Positions 5,848 through 13,826 are shown, counted from the stretch's first letter. The stretch is DNA of 15,494 nt from an uncultured Streptococcus sp. (GCA_900755085.1 CAAEFF010000028.1:1-15494); one strand, 5' to 3'. Made by a program: numbers and translations. The notes: a model not told the origin generated them from the sequence alone.

Positions 5848-7042
5848 ACAACCAGATCAAAATGGATTTTACGGGCGGTTCGGGGGACGATTTGTCCCTG
5901 AAACTTTGATGACAGCAGTTTTAGAATTAGAAGAAGCCTACAGAGAAAGTCAAGCAGATCCTTCTTTTCAAGAAGAATTGGATCAGCTTCTGAAACAATA
6001 TGTCGGTCGGGAAACACCGCTCTATTATGCTAAAAATCTTACCAAACATGTCGGTGGAGCCAAGATCTTTCTTAAAAGAGAAGACCTCAACCACACAGGG
6101 GCTCATAAAATTAATAATGCCCTAGGACAAGTTTTATTGGCACATCGGATGGGCAAAAAGAAGATCATCGCAGAAACAGGGGCCGGACAGCACGGTGTTG
6201 CAACGGCAACGGCAGCTGCTTTATTTGATATGGAATGTACCATCTACATGGGGGAAGAAGATGTCAAACGCCAAGCCCTCAATGTCTTTCGGATGGAGTT
6301 ATTGGGCGCCAAGGTTCAATCAGTAACAGATGGGTCACGTGTTCTCAAGGATGCGGTCAATGCTGCCCTTAGAGCCTGGGTAGCAAATGTGGAGGATACC
6401 CACTATATCATGGGTTCTGCTCTAGGACCTCACCCATTCCCAGAAATTGTCCGTAATTTTCAAAGTGTCATTGGCCGAGAAGCCAAACGCCAATTTGCAG
6501 AGCAAAATGACGGTGCGCTGCCAGATGCCGTCCTAGCCTGTGTAGGAGGCGGATCGAACGCTATTGGGCTCTTTTATCCTTTTGTTGAGGATACCTCTGT
6601 TGCCATGTATGGGGCAGAGGCTGCTGGGCTTGGAGTGGATACAGACCAGCATGCAGCAACCTTGACCAAGGGACGTCCGGGAGTCCTTCACGGTGCCTTG
6701 ATGGATGTTTTACAGGATGCCCATGGACAGATTTTAGAAGCCTTCTCGATTTCAGCAGGTCTCGATTATCCAGGAATTGGGCCGGAGCATTCTTATTTCC
6801 ATGAAATCAAGCGGGCAACCTATGTGCCAGTGACAGACAAAGAAGCCCTAGAAGCCTTTCAATTGCTTTCGAAAGTAGAAGGAATCATTCCAGCTCTGGA
6901 ATCGAGCCATGCTATCGCCTATGCGGTGAAATTGGCTAAGGAGATGGGGCCTGAAAAATCCATGATCGTTTGCTTATCAGGTCGTGGGGATAAAGATGTG
7001 GTACAAGTCAAAGACCGCCTAGAACAAGAGAGAGGAGAGTAA
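5837..7042 (+). CDS. trpB: Tryptophan synthase beta subunit
   Basis: TrpB condenses indole, channelled from TrpA, with L-serine using pyridoxal phosphate. The 401 residues are close to normal length for the family. Lys91 in HTGAHKINNALGQ is the PLP lysine. Glu113 in AETGAGQHGVATA is the catalytic acid, and GGGSNAIG (237-244) binds the cofactor phosphate. GPEHSY and the late VCLSGRGDKD are further family motifs. The ATG at 5837 lies inside the 3' end of trpF (11-nt overlap), with AAAGGG just upstream. The stop is one base before trpA, the normal arrangement for subunits of an alpha2-beta2 complex. Confidence 0.98.
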   Translation: MAYKQPDQNGFYGRFGGRFVPETLMTAVLELEEAYRESQADPSFQEELDQLLKQYVGRETPLYYAKNLTKHVGGAKIFLKREDLNHTGAHKINNALGQVLLAHRMGKKKIIAETGAGQHGVATATAAALFDMECTIYMGEEDVKRQALNVFRMELLGAKVQSVTDGSRVLKDAVNAALRAWVANVEDTHYIMGSALGPHPFPEIVRNFQSVIGREAKRQFAEQNDGALPDAVLACVGGGSNAIGLFYPFVEDTSVAMYGAEAAGLGVDTDQHAATLTKGRPGVLHGALMDVLQDAHGQILEAFSISAGLDYPGIGPEHSYFHEIKRATYVPVTDKEALEAFQLLSKVEGIIPALESSHAIAYAVKLAKEMGPEKSMIVCLSGRGDKDVVQVKDRLEQERGE

Positions 7043-7043
7043 G

Positions 7044-7820
7044 ATGGGAAAGACCTTAACAGAGCATTTACAAAAGCTGAAAGACCAGCAGCAAGGAATC
7101 TTTGTTCCTTATATTATGGCAGGAGATCATGAAAAAGGCTTAGCAGGTTTGCAGGAAACCATCCAATTTTTGGAGGAGCTTGGTGTCTCAGCCATTGAAG
7201 TTGGCATTCCTTTTTCAGATCCGGTGGCAGATGGCCCTGTGATTGAAGAGGCAGGATTACGCAGTTTAGCCCATGGGACGACGACAGAGGGTCTGGTGCA
7301 AACGATCCAGCGTCTGGAGACAAGTGTTCCTTTGGTCATCATGACCTATTTCAACCCCTTGTTCCAATATGGGCTCGAAAACTTCTTTAGAGATGTAGAA
7401 GGAACAGCGGTCAAGGGAGTGATTATTCCGGATCTTCCTCATGAGCATGCAGATCTGGTAGAGCCTCTCTTAGTGGATAAAGACATCGCTTTGGTGCCGC
7501 TAGTGAGCTTAACCACAGGAATCGAGCGCCAGAAGAAATTAATCCATGATGCAGAAGGATTTATCTATGCCGTTGCTGTCAATGGGGTGACGGGGAAAGC
7601 TGGTAGCTATCGAGATGATTTGGATCACCACTTGGCCCAATTACACGAAATAGCGTCCATTCCTGTTTTAACAGGTTTTGGAGTTTCCAGCATGGAGGAT
7701 GTTCACCGTTTCAACAAGGTCTCAGATGGGGTTATTGTGGGGTCCAAAATTGTTAAGGCTCTCCACCAAGGGGAGACAGACGCCATCGCTCGTTTTATTT
7801 CTCAAGCAGTGAAGGGCTAG
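7044..7820 (+). CDS. trpA: Tryptophan synthase alpha subunit
   Basis: TrpA cleaves indole-3-glycerol phosphate to indole and glyceraldehyde 3-phosphate, passing indole to TrpB. The 258-residue TIM barrel has the two catalytic acids in SAIEVGIPFSDPVADGP: Glu52 and Asp63, equivalent to E. coli Glu49 and Asp60. Other family elements are YFNPLFQYG, KGVIIPDLPHEH, FIYAVAVNGVTG and VLTGFGVSS, followed by GVIVGSKIV. The start ATG is one base after the trpB stop, with GGAG in the trpB end as its ribosome binding site. It is the last gene of the operon and is followed by two hairpins. Confidence 0.97.
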   Translation: MGKTLTEHLQKLKDQQQGIFVPYIMAGDHEKGLAGLQETIQFLEELGVSAIEVGIPFSDPVADGPVIEEAGLRSLAHGTTTEGLVQTIQRLETSVPLVIMTYFNPLFQYGLENFFRDVEGTAVKGVIIPDLPHEHADLVEPLLVDKDIALVPLVSLTTGIERQKKLIHDAEGFIYAVAVNGVTGKAGSYRDDLDHHLAQLHEIASIPVLTGFGVSSMEDVHRFNKVSDGVIVGSKIVKALHQGETDAIARFISQAVKG

Positions 7821-7842
7821 AAGCTTCATTTCATTCATCATC

Positions 7843-7873
7843 AGCTTGATTCTCCTAGATCAAGCTCTTTGTC
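7843..7873 (+). terminator. Possible terminator of the trp operon (first hairpin)
   Basis: AGCTTGAT (7843-7850) and ATCAAGCT (7859-7866) form a perfect 8-bp stem with an eight-base loop, followed by the weak T-rich tract CTTTGTC. It lies 22 bases after the trpA stop. The short, interrupted T tract makes its strength uncertain. Confidence 0.5.
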
Positions 7874-7891
7874 TACTATTTTAAACATTCC

Positions 7892-7921
7892 CCTCGTTTG
7901 TCTTTACAAACGAGGCTTTCT
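7892..7921 (+). terminator. Second trp-distal hairpin, likely terminator
   Basis: CCTCGTTTGT (7892-7901) and ACAAACGAGG (7906-7915) form a 10-bp stem with a CTTT loop, followed by CTTTCT. The 3' arm overlaps the -35 box proposed for the fucosidase gene. Confidence 0.55.
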
Positions 7922-7930
7922 CGATACAAT
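7903..7930 (+). promoter_or_regulatory. Promoter of the alpha-L-fucosidase gene
   Basis: TTTACA (7903-7908) and TACAAT (7925-7930) are separated by 16 bases. Transcription would begin near 7937, 25 bases before the ATG and upstream of the AGGAG site. The -35 box lies in the loop and 3' arm of the preceding hairpin. Confidence 0.55.
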
Positions 7931-7961
7931 AGAGATAGTAACAAGAAAAGAGGAGAAGAGA

Positions 7962-9425
7962 ATGATAAGCCTTGAAGAGATTGATCAAGTCGTCCAATCA
8001 GGCCCTTTTGAACCAAGCTGGGACTCTCTTAGCCATCAAGTCTGTCCAGACTGGTATCGGGATGCTAAATTTGGAATGTTTATCCACTGGGGTGTCTACA
8101 GTGTACCTGCTTTCGGTTCGGAATGGTATTCGCGAAATATGTATATCCAAGGGAATCCTTGCTATGACTACCATCGAGAGCATTTTGGACACCAGGCTAG
8201 CTTTGGTTACAAGGATTTCATTCCTCTTTTTACAGCAGATCGCTTTGATCCGGCATCTTGGCTAGATCTCTTTCAAAAATCGGGAGCTCAGTATCTTTTC
8301 CCAGTTGCGGAGCACCACGATGGTTTTCAGATGTATGCCTCTACTCTCTCGCTTTATAATAGTTTAGAAATGGGGCCGAGACGAGATGTCTTAGGAGAGC
8401 TGAGGGAGGAAGCAGAAAAACGTGGCCTGCACTTCTGTACGTCCTCTCACCGGGCAGAACACCAGTTTTTCTTTTCACATGGCAAGGAATTCACTAGTGA
8501 CATTCCGCAAGAAGTCCCAAGAGACAGCCTTTATTGGCCAGCCGAGCCAGAGCCCAAGGATCATTTTGATCTGACTTCCAAGCCTTATCCAAGCAAAGAA
8601 TTCTTGGAAGATTGGCTTTTGCGAACCTGTGAACTGGTGCGGGACTACCAACCAGAGCTCCTATATTTTGACTGGTGGATCCAGCATGAGAGTTTCCGTC
8701 CCTACTTGATGCGCTTTTTAGCGTATTATTACAATCTAGCAGCACAAGAGGATCGCAAGGTGGCTGTTTGTTACAAACAGGATGCCCTCCCTTTCGGTTC
8801 AGGAATCGTCGAGATGGAGCGGGGAGGCTACGGAGAGACGCAAGCCTTTCTGTGGCAAATGGATACCGCGATCGCCCGTAATTCTTGGTGCTATACCCAG
8901 GATCTAGCCTACAAGACCAGTAAGGAATTGCTACAAAATTTAGTCGATGTTGTGGCAAAAAATGGCAATCTTCTGCTCAATATTGGCCCCAAGGCAGATG
9001 GTACCATCCCTGAGCAAGACCGAGACATCCTCACAGAGATCGGGGACTGGCTGGGAGTAAATGGAGAAGCCATTTATCAGAGTCGGCCTTGGCGGGTGTC
9101 ATCGGACGGACCAACCGAGGCCCAGGAAGGTTCCTTCTCAGATGGAGAAGCGCCACTCTATACCAGCCAAGATTTCCGCTATACCATGCGTGATGGCTTT
9201 CTTTATGCTATCCAGCTGGAACCAAGTGGAAGGATAGAAGAGCTGACCTTACCGTCTCTCGCCTATGATCTCAAGCAACCGAGAATTCTTCATGCGCGCA
9301 TTCAAAAGCTAGAGCTCCTTGGAGAAAATCAGCCCCTTTCTTGGAGCCAAGATGAGACAGGGCTCCATCTTCAGTTACCAGCTTGCAGCAAAAAACAACC
9401 GCGTGTTTTGCGCCTCAGCTTTTAG
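7962..9425 (+). CDS. Alpha-L-fucosidase, GH29, cytoplasmic
   Basis: GH29 enzymes release L-fucose from glycans by a retaining mechanism. From ATG 7962 the protein has 487 residues; AGGAG (7951-7955) lies six bases upstream. The frame is open further upstream, but that part precedes the promoter. The catalytic-domain motifs are KFGMFIHWGVYSVPAFGSEW (36-55), FPVAEHHDGFQMY (113-125), SSHRAEH (161-167), YFDWW with the likely nucleophile Asp237, and VAKNGNLLLNIGPKADG. The acid/base residue is poorly conserved in GH29 and was not assigned. A smaller C-terminal beta domain follows from about 390. There is no signal peptide or cell-wall anchor, so it should act on imported fucosylated oligosaccharides. 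No transporter or fucose-pathway gene is adjacent. Confidence 0.9.
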   Translation: MISLEEIDQVVQSGPFEPSWDSLSHQVCPDWYRDAKFGMFIHWGVYSVPAFGSEWYSRNMYIQGNPCYDYHREHFGHQASFGYKDFIPLFTADRFDPASWLDLFQKSGAQYLFPVAEHHDGFQMYASTLSLYNSLEMGPRRDVLGELREEAEKRGLHFCTSSHRAEHQFFFSHGKEFTSDIPQEVPRDSLYWPAEPEPKDHFDLTSKPYPSKEFLEDWLLRTCELVRDYQPELLYFDWWIQHESFRPYLMRFLAYYYNLAAQEDRKVAVCYKQDALPFGSGIVEMERGGYGETQAFLWQMDTAIARNSWCYTQDLAYKTSKELLQNLVDVVAKNGNLLLNIGPKADGTIPEQDRDILTEIGDWLGVNGEAIYQSRPWRVSSDGPTEAQEGSFSDGEAPLYTSQDFRYTMRDGFLYAIQLEPSGRIEELTLPSLAYDLKQPRILHARIQKLELLGENQPLSWSQDETGLHLQLPACSKKQPRVLRLSF

Positions 9426-9506
9426 TTTTCTTGAAGCTTTCTATAAGGAATCGTTTAGGTTTCTCTTGTATACTGTACTCATCCAATAAGAAATGAGGTA
9501 CAGAAA

Positions 9507-9578
9507 ATGAAAATCTCAGTCAATTATCCAAAACGTTTTAAGAAAATGCCACAACAAGGATCTTGTTACGGCGAATAA
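9507..9578 (+). CDS. Putative 23-residue peptide (small ORF)
   Basis: An ATG at 9507 with GAGGT (9495-9499) seven to eight bases upstream opens a 23-codon frame ending in TAA 9576-9578. The peptide begins MKISVNYPKR, is strongly basic in its first half (five Lys/Arg among residues 2-13), and ends QQGSCYGE with a single Cys. A TATACT box (9469-9474) lies upstream and a strong terminator (9619-9643) downstream, so a transcript of roughly 165 bases could exist on its own. There is no hydrophobic signal segment. I do not recognise the sequence; it could be a genuine small protein, a decayed gene start, or a chance frame in a small RNA. Confidence 0.35.
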   Translation: MKISVNYPKRFKKMPQQGSCYGE

Positions 9579-9618
9579 ACAGGTCTTTTCATATTTCATA
9601 AGAAGCTCCTAAAGAATG

Positions 9619-9643
9619 CTCTACCCGAAAGGGTAGAGTTTTT
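9619..9643 (+). terminator. Intrinsic terminator upstream of polA
   Basis: CTCTACCC (9619-9626), a GAAA tetraloop, and GGGTAGAG (9631-9638) form a perfect 8-bp stem followed by TTTTT (9639-9643). The T tract makes it directional on the + strand. It lies 40 bases after the 23-codon ORF and 40 bases before polA, so it separates polA from upstream transcription. Confidence 0.88.
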
Positions 9644-9667
9644 ATGTACCAGAGACCTTGTGATTCG

Positions 9668-9676
9668 TGGTATAAT
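9668..9676 (+). promoter_or_regulatory. Extended -10 promoter of polA
   Basis: TGG-TATAAT at 9668-9676 is an extended -10 element with a perfect -10 hexamer. No convincing -35 box lies 17 bases upstream. The -10 box ends only six bases before the polA ATG, so transcription should start at or next to the start codon. Confidence 0.7.
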
Positions 9677-9682
9677 AGGCCT

Positions 9683-12328
9683 ATGGAAAAAAAGAATAAA
9701 TTACTACTCATCGACGGGTCTTCCGTCGCTTTTCGTGCCTTTTTTGCACTCTATAATCAAATTGATCGCTTCAAAAATGCCAATGGTCTGCATACCAATG
9801 CGGTTTATGGCTTTAACCTCATGTTGAGCCATCTCTTGGAGCGCATCCAACCGACCCATGTCCTCGTTGCTTTTGATGCAGGAAAGACGACTTTTCGGAC
9901 GGAGATGTATGCCGACTACAAAGGGGGCCGTGCAAAAACTCCAGATGAGTTCCGTGAGCAGTTTCCTTTCATTCGTGAGCAACTGGATCATTTGGGAATC
10001 CGCCATTATGAGCTGCCCCAGTATGAAGCGGACGATATTATTGGAACGCTTGATAAGATGGCAGAAGCTACCTCAGTACCCTTTGAAGTCACCATTGTCT
10101 CTGGGGACAAGGATTTGATCCAGTTGACAGATGACAATACGGTGGTTGAAATCTCTAAAAAAGGGGTAGCGGAGTTTGAGGAATTCACTCCAGCCTATCT
10201 CAAAGAAAAGATGGGTCTGACACCAGAGCAATTTATCGACCTCAAGGCCTTGATGGGAGATAAGTCGGATAATATCCCAGGTGTGACTAAGATCGGAGAA
10301 AAGACCGGGATCAAACTACTCCTAGAATACGGGTCTCTCGATGGTATTTACGAGCATATCGACGAGATGAAGGCTTCTAAGATGAAGGAAAACCTCATCA
10401 ACGACAAGGAACAGGCCTACCTATCCAAGACTCTCGCAACCATCGATACCAATGCGCCTATTGAAATTGGCCTGGACGATATCACCTATACGGGCCCTCA
10501 TCTAGAAAATCTCGCCAAGTTTTATGAGGAGATGGGCTTCAAGCAACTCCGTCAGGCTTTGGATCTCAGTGGAGAAGAAGCAGCTCCTGTAGCCATTGAC
10601 TATACAGAAGTCGAGCAAGTCACTTCAGATATGCTCACGGAAGATAGTTTCTTCCATTTTGAGATTTTTGGGGACAATTACCATACAGAACCCATTATCG
10701 GTTTCGCATGGGGGACCAAAGGTCAGCTCTACGCGAGTACAGATACTGGTCTTTTACAAACACCGATTTTCAAAGAATTTCTCGAAAAAACGCCGCTCAA
10801 GATCTATGACTTCAAACGGGCCAAGGTCTTGCTCAGCCACTTGGGCATTACCCTTCAAAATCCCGCGTTTGACAGTCGATTGGCCAAGTATCTCTTGTCG
10901 ACCGTAGAGGACAATGAGATTTCAACCATTGCGAGTCTCTATAGTCAGATTGCGCTACCGCTGGACGAAGTCGTTTATGGCAAGGGAGCCAAAAAAGCTA
11001 TCCCAGAAAAGGCGGTCCTATTAGAGCATTTGGCACGGAAAGTCGCTGTTTTACTAGACACGGAAGAGCCCATGGTAGAGCAGTTGCAGGCCCATGACCA
11101 ACTAGATTTGCTCTATGATATGGAGCAACCACTAGCAGCTGTTTTGGCCAAGATGGAAATCGCGGGGATCAAGGTAGAGCGTCAGACCCTAGAAGACATG
11201 CAGGTGGAAAACGAAGTGGTCTTGGAACGCTTGACTCAAGAAATTTACGAGCTGGCGGGCGAAGAGTTTAACATCAATTCTCCAAAACAATTGGGGGTCA
11301 TCCTCTTTGAAAAATTGGAACTCCCTCTTGAATATACTAAGAAGACCAAAACCGGCTATTCCACAGCCGTTGATGTCTTGGAACGCCTAGCTCCTATCGC
11401 ACCGATCGTGTCTAAGATTCTTGAATACCGCCAAATTGCTAAGATCCAGTCGACCTATGTCATCGGTCTTCAAGATTGGATTTTGGAAGATGGGAAGATC
11501 CATACCCGCTATGTACAGGATTTGACGCAGACAGGCCGCTTGTCCAGCGTGGATCCCAATCTGCAAAACATTCCTGTCCGTTTGGAGCAAGGCCGTCTCA
11601 TTCGCAAGGCCTTTGTCCCAGAAGAGGACAACAGTGTTTTGCTCAGTTCGGACTATTCACAAATCGAATTGCGCGTCTTGGCCCATATTTCGGGAGATGA
11701 GCATTTGATTGATGCCTTTAAACATGGGGCAGATATCCATACATCGACTGCTATGCGCGTCTTCAATATTGAAAAACCAGAAGATGTGACGCCGAATGAC
11801 CGTCGCAATGCAAAAGCGGTAAACTTCGGTGTGGTTTATGGAATTTCTGACTTTGGACTGTCTAACAACCTAGGGATCAGTCGAAAAGAAGCCAAGGCTT
11901 ACATTGAGACCTATTTCGAACGCTACCCTGGCATCAAGGACTATATGGAGAGAGTGGTACGGGAAGCGCGTGACAAAGGATATGTAGAAACCCTCTTCAA
12001 GCGTCGTCGGGAGATTCCAGATATCAATTCTCGCAACTTCAATGTTCGAGGCTTTGCGGAGCGGACAGCTATCAACTCACCAATCCAAGGATCGGCAGCA
12101 GACATCTTGAAAATTGCCATGATCCACTTGGACCAAGCGCTAGAAAGAGGAGCATACAAGACCAAGATGCTTCTTCAGGTGCACGATGAAATCGTTCTGC
12201 AAGTACCAAGTGATGAACTGGCAGCGATCAAGAAACTCGTCAAAGAGACCATGGAATCCGCTATTGAGCTTGCAGTACCACTGGAAGCCGATGAAAATGA
12301 AGGCAAAACATGGTATGAAGCCAAATAA
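9683..12328 (+). CDS. polA: DNA polymerase I
   Basis: Pol I fills gaps and removes RNA primers during repair and lagging-strand synthesis. From ATG 9683 the protein has 881 residues, near the usual streptococcal length. The frame extends 13 codons upstream, but those overlap the terminator and the -10 box. The 5'-nuclease domain (1 to about 295) has Asp11, LVAFDAG (61-67), YEADD (114-118), VSGDKDL (139-145) and GDKSDNIPG (192-200). The middle domain (about 310-480) has HFE at 325-327 where an active 3'-5' exonuclease would have DxE, so proofreading is probably absent. The polymerase domain has TGRLSSVDPNLQNIPVR (617-633), motif A DYSQIELR with Asp657, motif B with Lys711/Phe715/Tyr719, and motif C VHDE with Asp835. 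Confidence 0.97.
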   Translation: MEKKNKLLLIDGSSVAFRAFFALYNQIDRFKNANGLHTNAVYGFNLMLSHLLERIQPTHVLVAFDAGKTTFRTEMYADYKGGRAKTPDEFREQFPFIREQLDHLGIRHYELPQYEADDIIGTLDKMAEATSVPFEVTIVSGDKDLIQLTDDNTVVEISKKGVAEFEEFTPAYLKEKMGLTPEQFIDLKALMGDKSDNIPGVTKIGEKTGIKLLLEYGSLDGIYEHIDEMKASKMKENLINDKEQAYLSKTLATIDTNAPIEIGLDDITYTGPHLENLAKFYEEMGFKQLRQALDLSGEEAAPVAIDYTEVEQVTSDMLTEDSFFHFEIFGDNYHTEPIIGFAWGTKGQLYASTDTGLLQTPIFKEFLEKTPLKIYDFKRAKVLLSHLGITLQNPAFDSRLAKYLLSTVEDNEISTIASLYSQIALPLDEVVYGKGAKKAIPEKAVLLEHLARKVAVLLDTEEPMVEQLQAHDQLDLLYDMEQPLAAVLAKMEIAGIKVERQTLEDMQVENEVVLERLTQEIYELAGEEFNINSPKQLGVILFEKLELPLEYTKKTKTGYSTAVDVLERLAPIAPIVSKILEYRQIAKIQSTYVIGLQDWILEDGKIHTRYVQDLTQTGRLSSVDPNLQNIPVRLEQGRLIRKAFVPEEDNSVLLSSDYSQIELRVLAHISGDEHLIDAFKHGADIHTSTAMRVFNIEKPEDVTPNDRRNAKAVNFGVVYGISDFGLSNNLGISRKEAKAYIETYFERYPGIKDYMERVVREARDKGYVETLFKRRREIPDINSRNFNVRGFAERTAINSPIQGSAADILKIAMIHLDQALERGAYKTKMLLQVHDEIVLQVPSDELAAIKKLVKETMESAIELAVPLEADENEGKTWYEAK

Positions 12329-12399
12329 AATGGAAGTCGCACAAGCACGTCCAGTACCATATAAATTCTTAAGACAAGAAACACAAAAAGGAGATTCTT

Positions 12400-12852
12400 A
12401 TGGCTTATTCATTTCGCAATCCTAGTGATGGCATTATCAAACATTACCTAGAAATCAGCAAGATCATCGCTGTAGTTGGATTATCTGATCGTGAAGATAC
12501 AACCAGTCATCGTGTTAGCAAGGAGATGCAAGAGCGGGGCTATCGGATTATTCCTGTCAACCCCCGTGCAGCTGGTGGCCAGATCCTTGGAGAAACGGTG
12601 TATGCTAGCTTGCAGGAGATCCCTTTCCCAGTAGATATCGTCGATGTATACCGTCGAAGTGAGTTTTTACCAGATGTGGCACGTGATTTTATTGAGACGG
12701 ATGCGAAAATTTTCTGGGCACAATTGGAGCTGGAAAATCAAGAAGCAGAAGAAATCCTTCGTGGAGCTGGACGAGAAGATATCGTCATGAACCGCTGTAT
12801 CAAACGGGAACATACCCGACTGATCTTAGGAGACTCCCTATACGGTTTGTAA
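12400..12852 (+). CDS. CoA-binding-domain protein (CoA_binding_2, YccU-like)
   Basis: This is a 150-residue Rossmann-fold protein of the CoA-binding type resembling the N-terminal part of succinyl-CoA synthetase alpha. Seen in order: IIAVVGLSDREDTTSHRVSK (nucleotide-binding loop), YRIIPVNPRAAGGQILGE, VDIVDVYRRSEFLPDVARD, AKIFWAQLELENQEAE, and the C-terminal IVMNRCIKREH. These match small stand-alone proteins annotated as CoA-binding. Their cellular role is not established. A clear AAAAAGGAG lies 6-7 bases upstream of the ATG. The gene follows polA by 71 bases with no terminator, so co-transcription is likely. It ends before a bidirectional terminator. Confidence 0.88.
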   Translation: MAYSFRNPSDGIIKHYLEISKIIAVVGLSDREDTTSHRVSKEMQERGYRIIPVNPRAAGGQILGETVYASLQEIPFPVDIVDVYRRSEFLPDVARDFIETDAKIFWAQLELENQEAEEILRGAGREDIVMNRCIKREHTRLILGDSLYGL

Positions 12853-12872
12853 ATGATAAACAATTGACATAG

Positions 12873-12902
12873 AAGAAAACCCCAGCAAGCTGGGGTTTTC
12901 TT
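12873..12902. terminator. Bidirectional terminator between the CoA-binding and DUF975 genes
   Basis: AAGAAAACCCCAGC (12873-12886) pairs with GCTGGGGTTTTCTT (12889-12902), giving a long GC-core stem with A-rich and T-rich flanks on both sides. It sits between two convergent genes, 20 bases after the + strand stop and 7 bases beyond the - strand stop, and can serve both. Confidence 0.9.
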
Positions 12903-12909
12903 CTTACTC

Positions 12910-13779
12910 TTATTCAGTTTCATGGCTTGGATGGCCTGTAAAATGGCGCGGCCCTTGTTTAATCTGCTTGATTTGATCATAAAAGGCAATTTGGCAGTTG
13001 ATAAAGTAAGGCATGGTATAAAAGCCGATGACATCGCGCGTGAAGTAATTCAAGAAGTACCAACCAATCAAGGTTAGATCGAGCACCAAGCGATTGCTGC
13101 GGAACCCTTTCATGGTTTCACGACTTTGGCGAAGGACTCCAAAGGCTCCCTTGTAGTCGCCGTCTCGTAATTGCTCATAGAGGATCAATTCGACCAAGCT
13201 GAGACTGTAGTATTGTGGCAGGTAAAAGAGGAGGCCGATCAGGCCGAGTGCGACACCAGCAGTCATCAGAGGCATTTGTTGCATGAGAGATTGAAATTCA
13301 GGACTAGAAGCACTCAAAGTGCTAGGGTTGCTCACCTTGTCGTAAATCGCCAAAAATCGAATGCTAGCGTAGGTGCTGATGAGACTCCCCACATAGAGGA
13401 TGAGTCCCCATAAAAAGAGGACGGCTTGCTTCAAGATCAAGGTGGCAAATACAGAGGTAAAGCGATCTTGTTTAAAGATATCTAACACACGTGTTCGGTG
13501 TTCGATCTTGGGATTAATCGTATCTAAATAGCTAAAAGTCGCACCGACCACTAAAATGGAGATGACAAAGGAGACGACAGAAGGAAAGAGTTGCCGCTGG
13601 ATCATGTAGATACTTGCTTGCTGCAAGGTCATATCCGGTAGTAGATCGACCAGATCTTGCCCACTTAAGAGGAAGTTAGCAAGAATGGTCAACAGGACCG
13701 GAAGAGCAAAAAGGATAGCTAAGCCCGGTTGCTGGACTTGCATGGTACGTGCCCGGAGGCGAATCAGTTTAAGGTTCAT
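12910..13779 (-). CDS. DUF975-family integral membrane protein
   Basis: This is a 289-residue protein with likely membrane segments at about 20-38, 66-83, 114-140, 171-190 and 232-255. The central ATFSYLD, the downstream YYSLSLVELILYE, and the late LTLIGWYFLNYFTRDVIGFYTMPYF followed by CQIAFYDQI resemble the DUF975 family common in Gram-positive bacteria. Its function is not known. ATG 13779 was chosen because MNLKLIRLRAR is a typical family N-terminus and AGAGAG lies about eight bases upstream. An alternative ATG at 13797 would leave a leader of only a few bases, and any start further upstream would precede the promoter. It is convergent with the polA unit and divergent from tgt. Confidence 0.78.
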   Translation of the reverse strand: MNLKLIRLRARTMQVQQPGLAILFALPVLLTILANFLLSGQDLVDLLPDMTLQQASIYMIQRQLFPSVVSFVISILVVGATFSYLDTINPKIEHRTRVLDIFKQDRFTSVFATLILKQAVLFLWGLILYVGSLISTYASIRFLAIYDKVSNPSTLSASSPEFQSLMQQMPLMTAGVALGLIGLLFYLPQYYSLSLVELILYEQLRDGDYKGAFGVLRQSRETMKGFRSNRLVLDLTLIGWYFLNYFTRDVIGFYTMPYFINCQIAFYDQIKQIKQGPRHFTGHPSHETE

Positions 13780-13810
13780 AGATGACACTCTCTTCATAGT
13801 AGTACTTTTT

Positions 13811-13819
13811 ATTATAACA
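13811..13819 (-). promoter_or_regulatory. Extended -10 promoter of the DUF975 gene
   Basis: Read on the - strand, TGT-TATAAT occupies 13819-13811, a perfect -10 hexamer with the TGn extension. No good -35 box is seen. Transcription would start near 13804, about 25 bases before the chosen ATG. Confidence 0.65.
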
Positions 13820-13826
13820 TAAGTCC

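Noticed and set aside
7869..7961. Upstream 31-codon extension of the fucosidase frame
   Set aside because: It contains the terminator hairpin and the promoter, and lacks a ribosome binding site. ATG 7962 has AGGAG and gives a normal GH29 start.
8494..8958. 154-codon - strand open frame inside the fucosidase gene
   Set aside because: It is fully antisense to conserved GH29 coding sequence and has no recognisable family features.
12861..12880. TTGACA after the CoA-binding gene as a + strand -35 box
   Set aside because: The following bases are the bidirectional terminator; there is no -10 box at proper spacing and no + strand gene follows.
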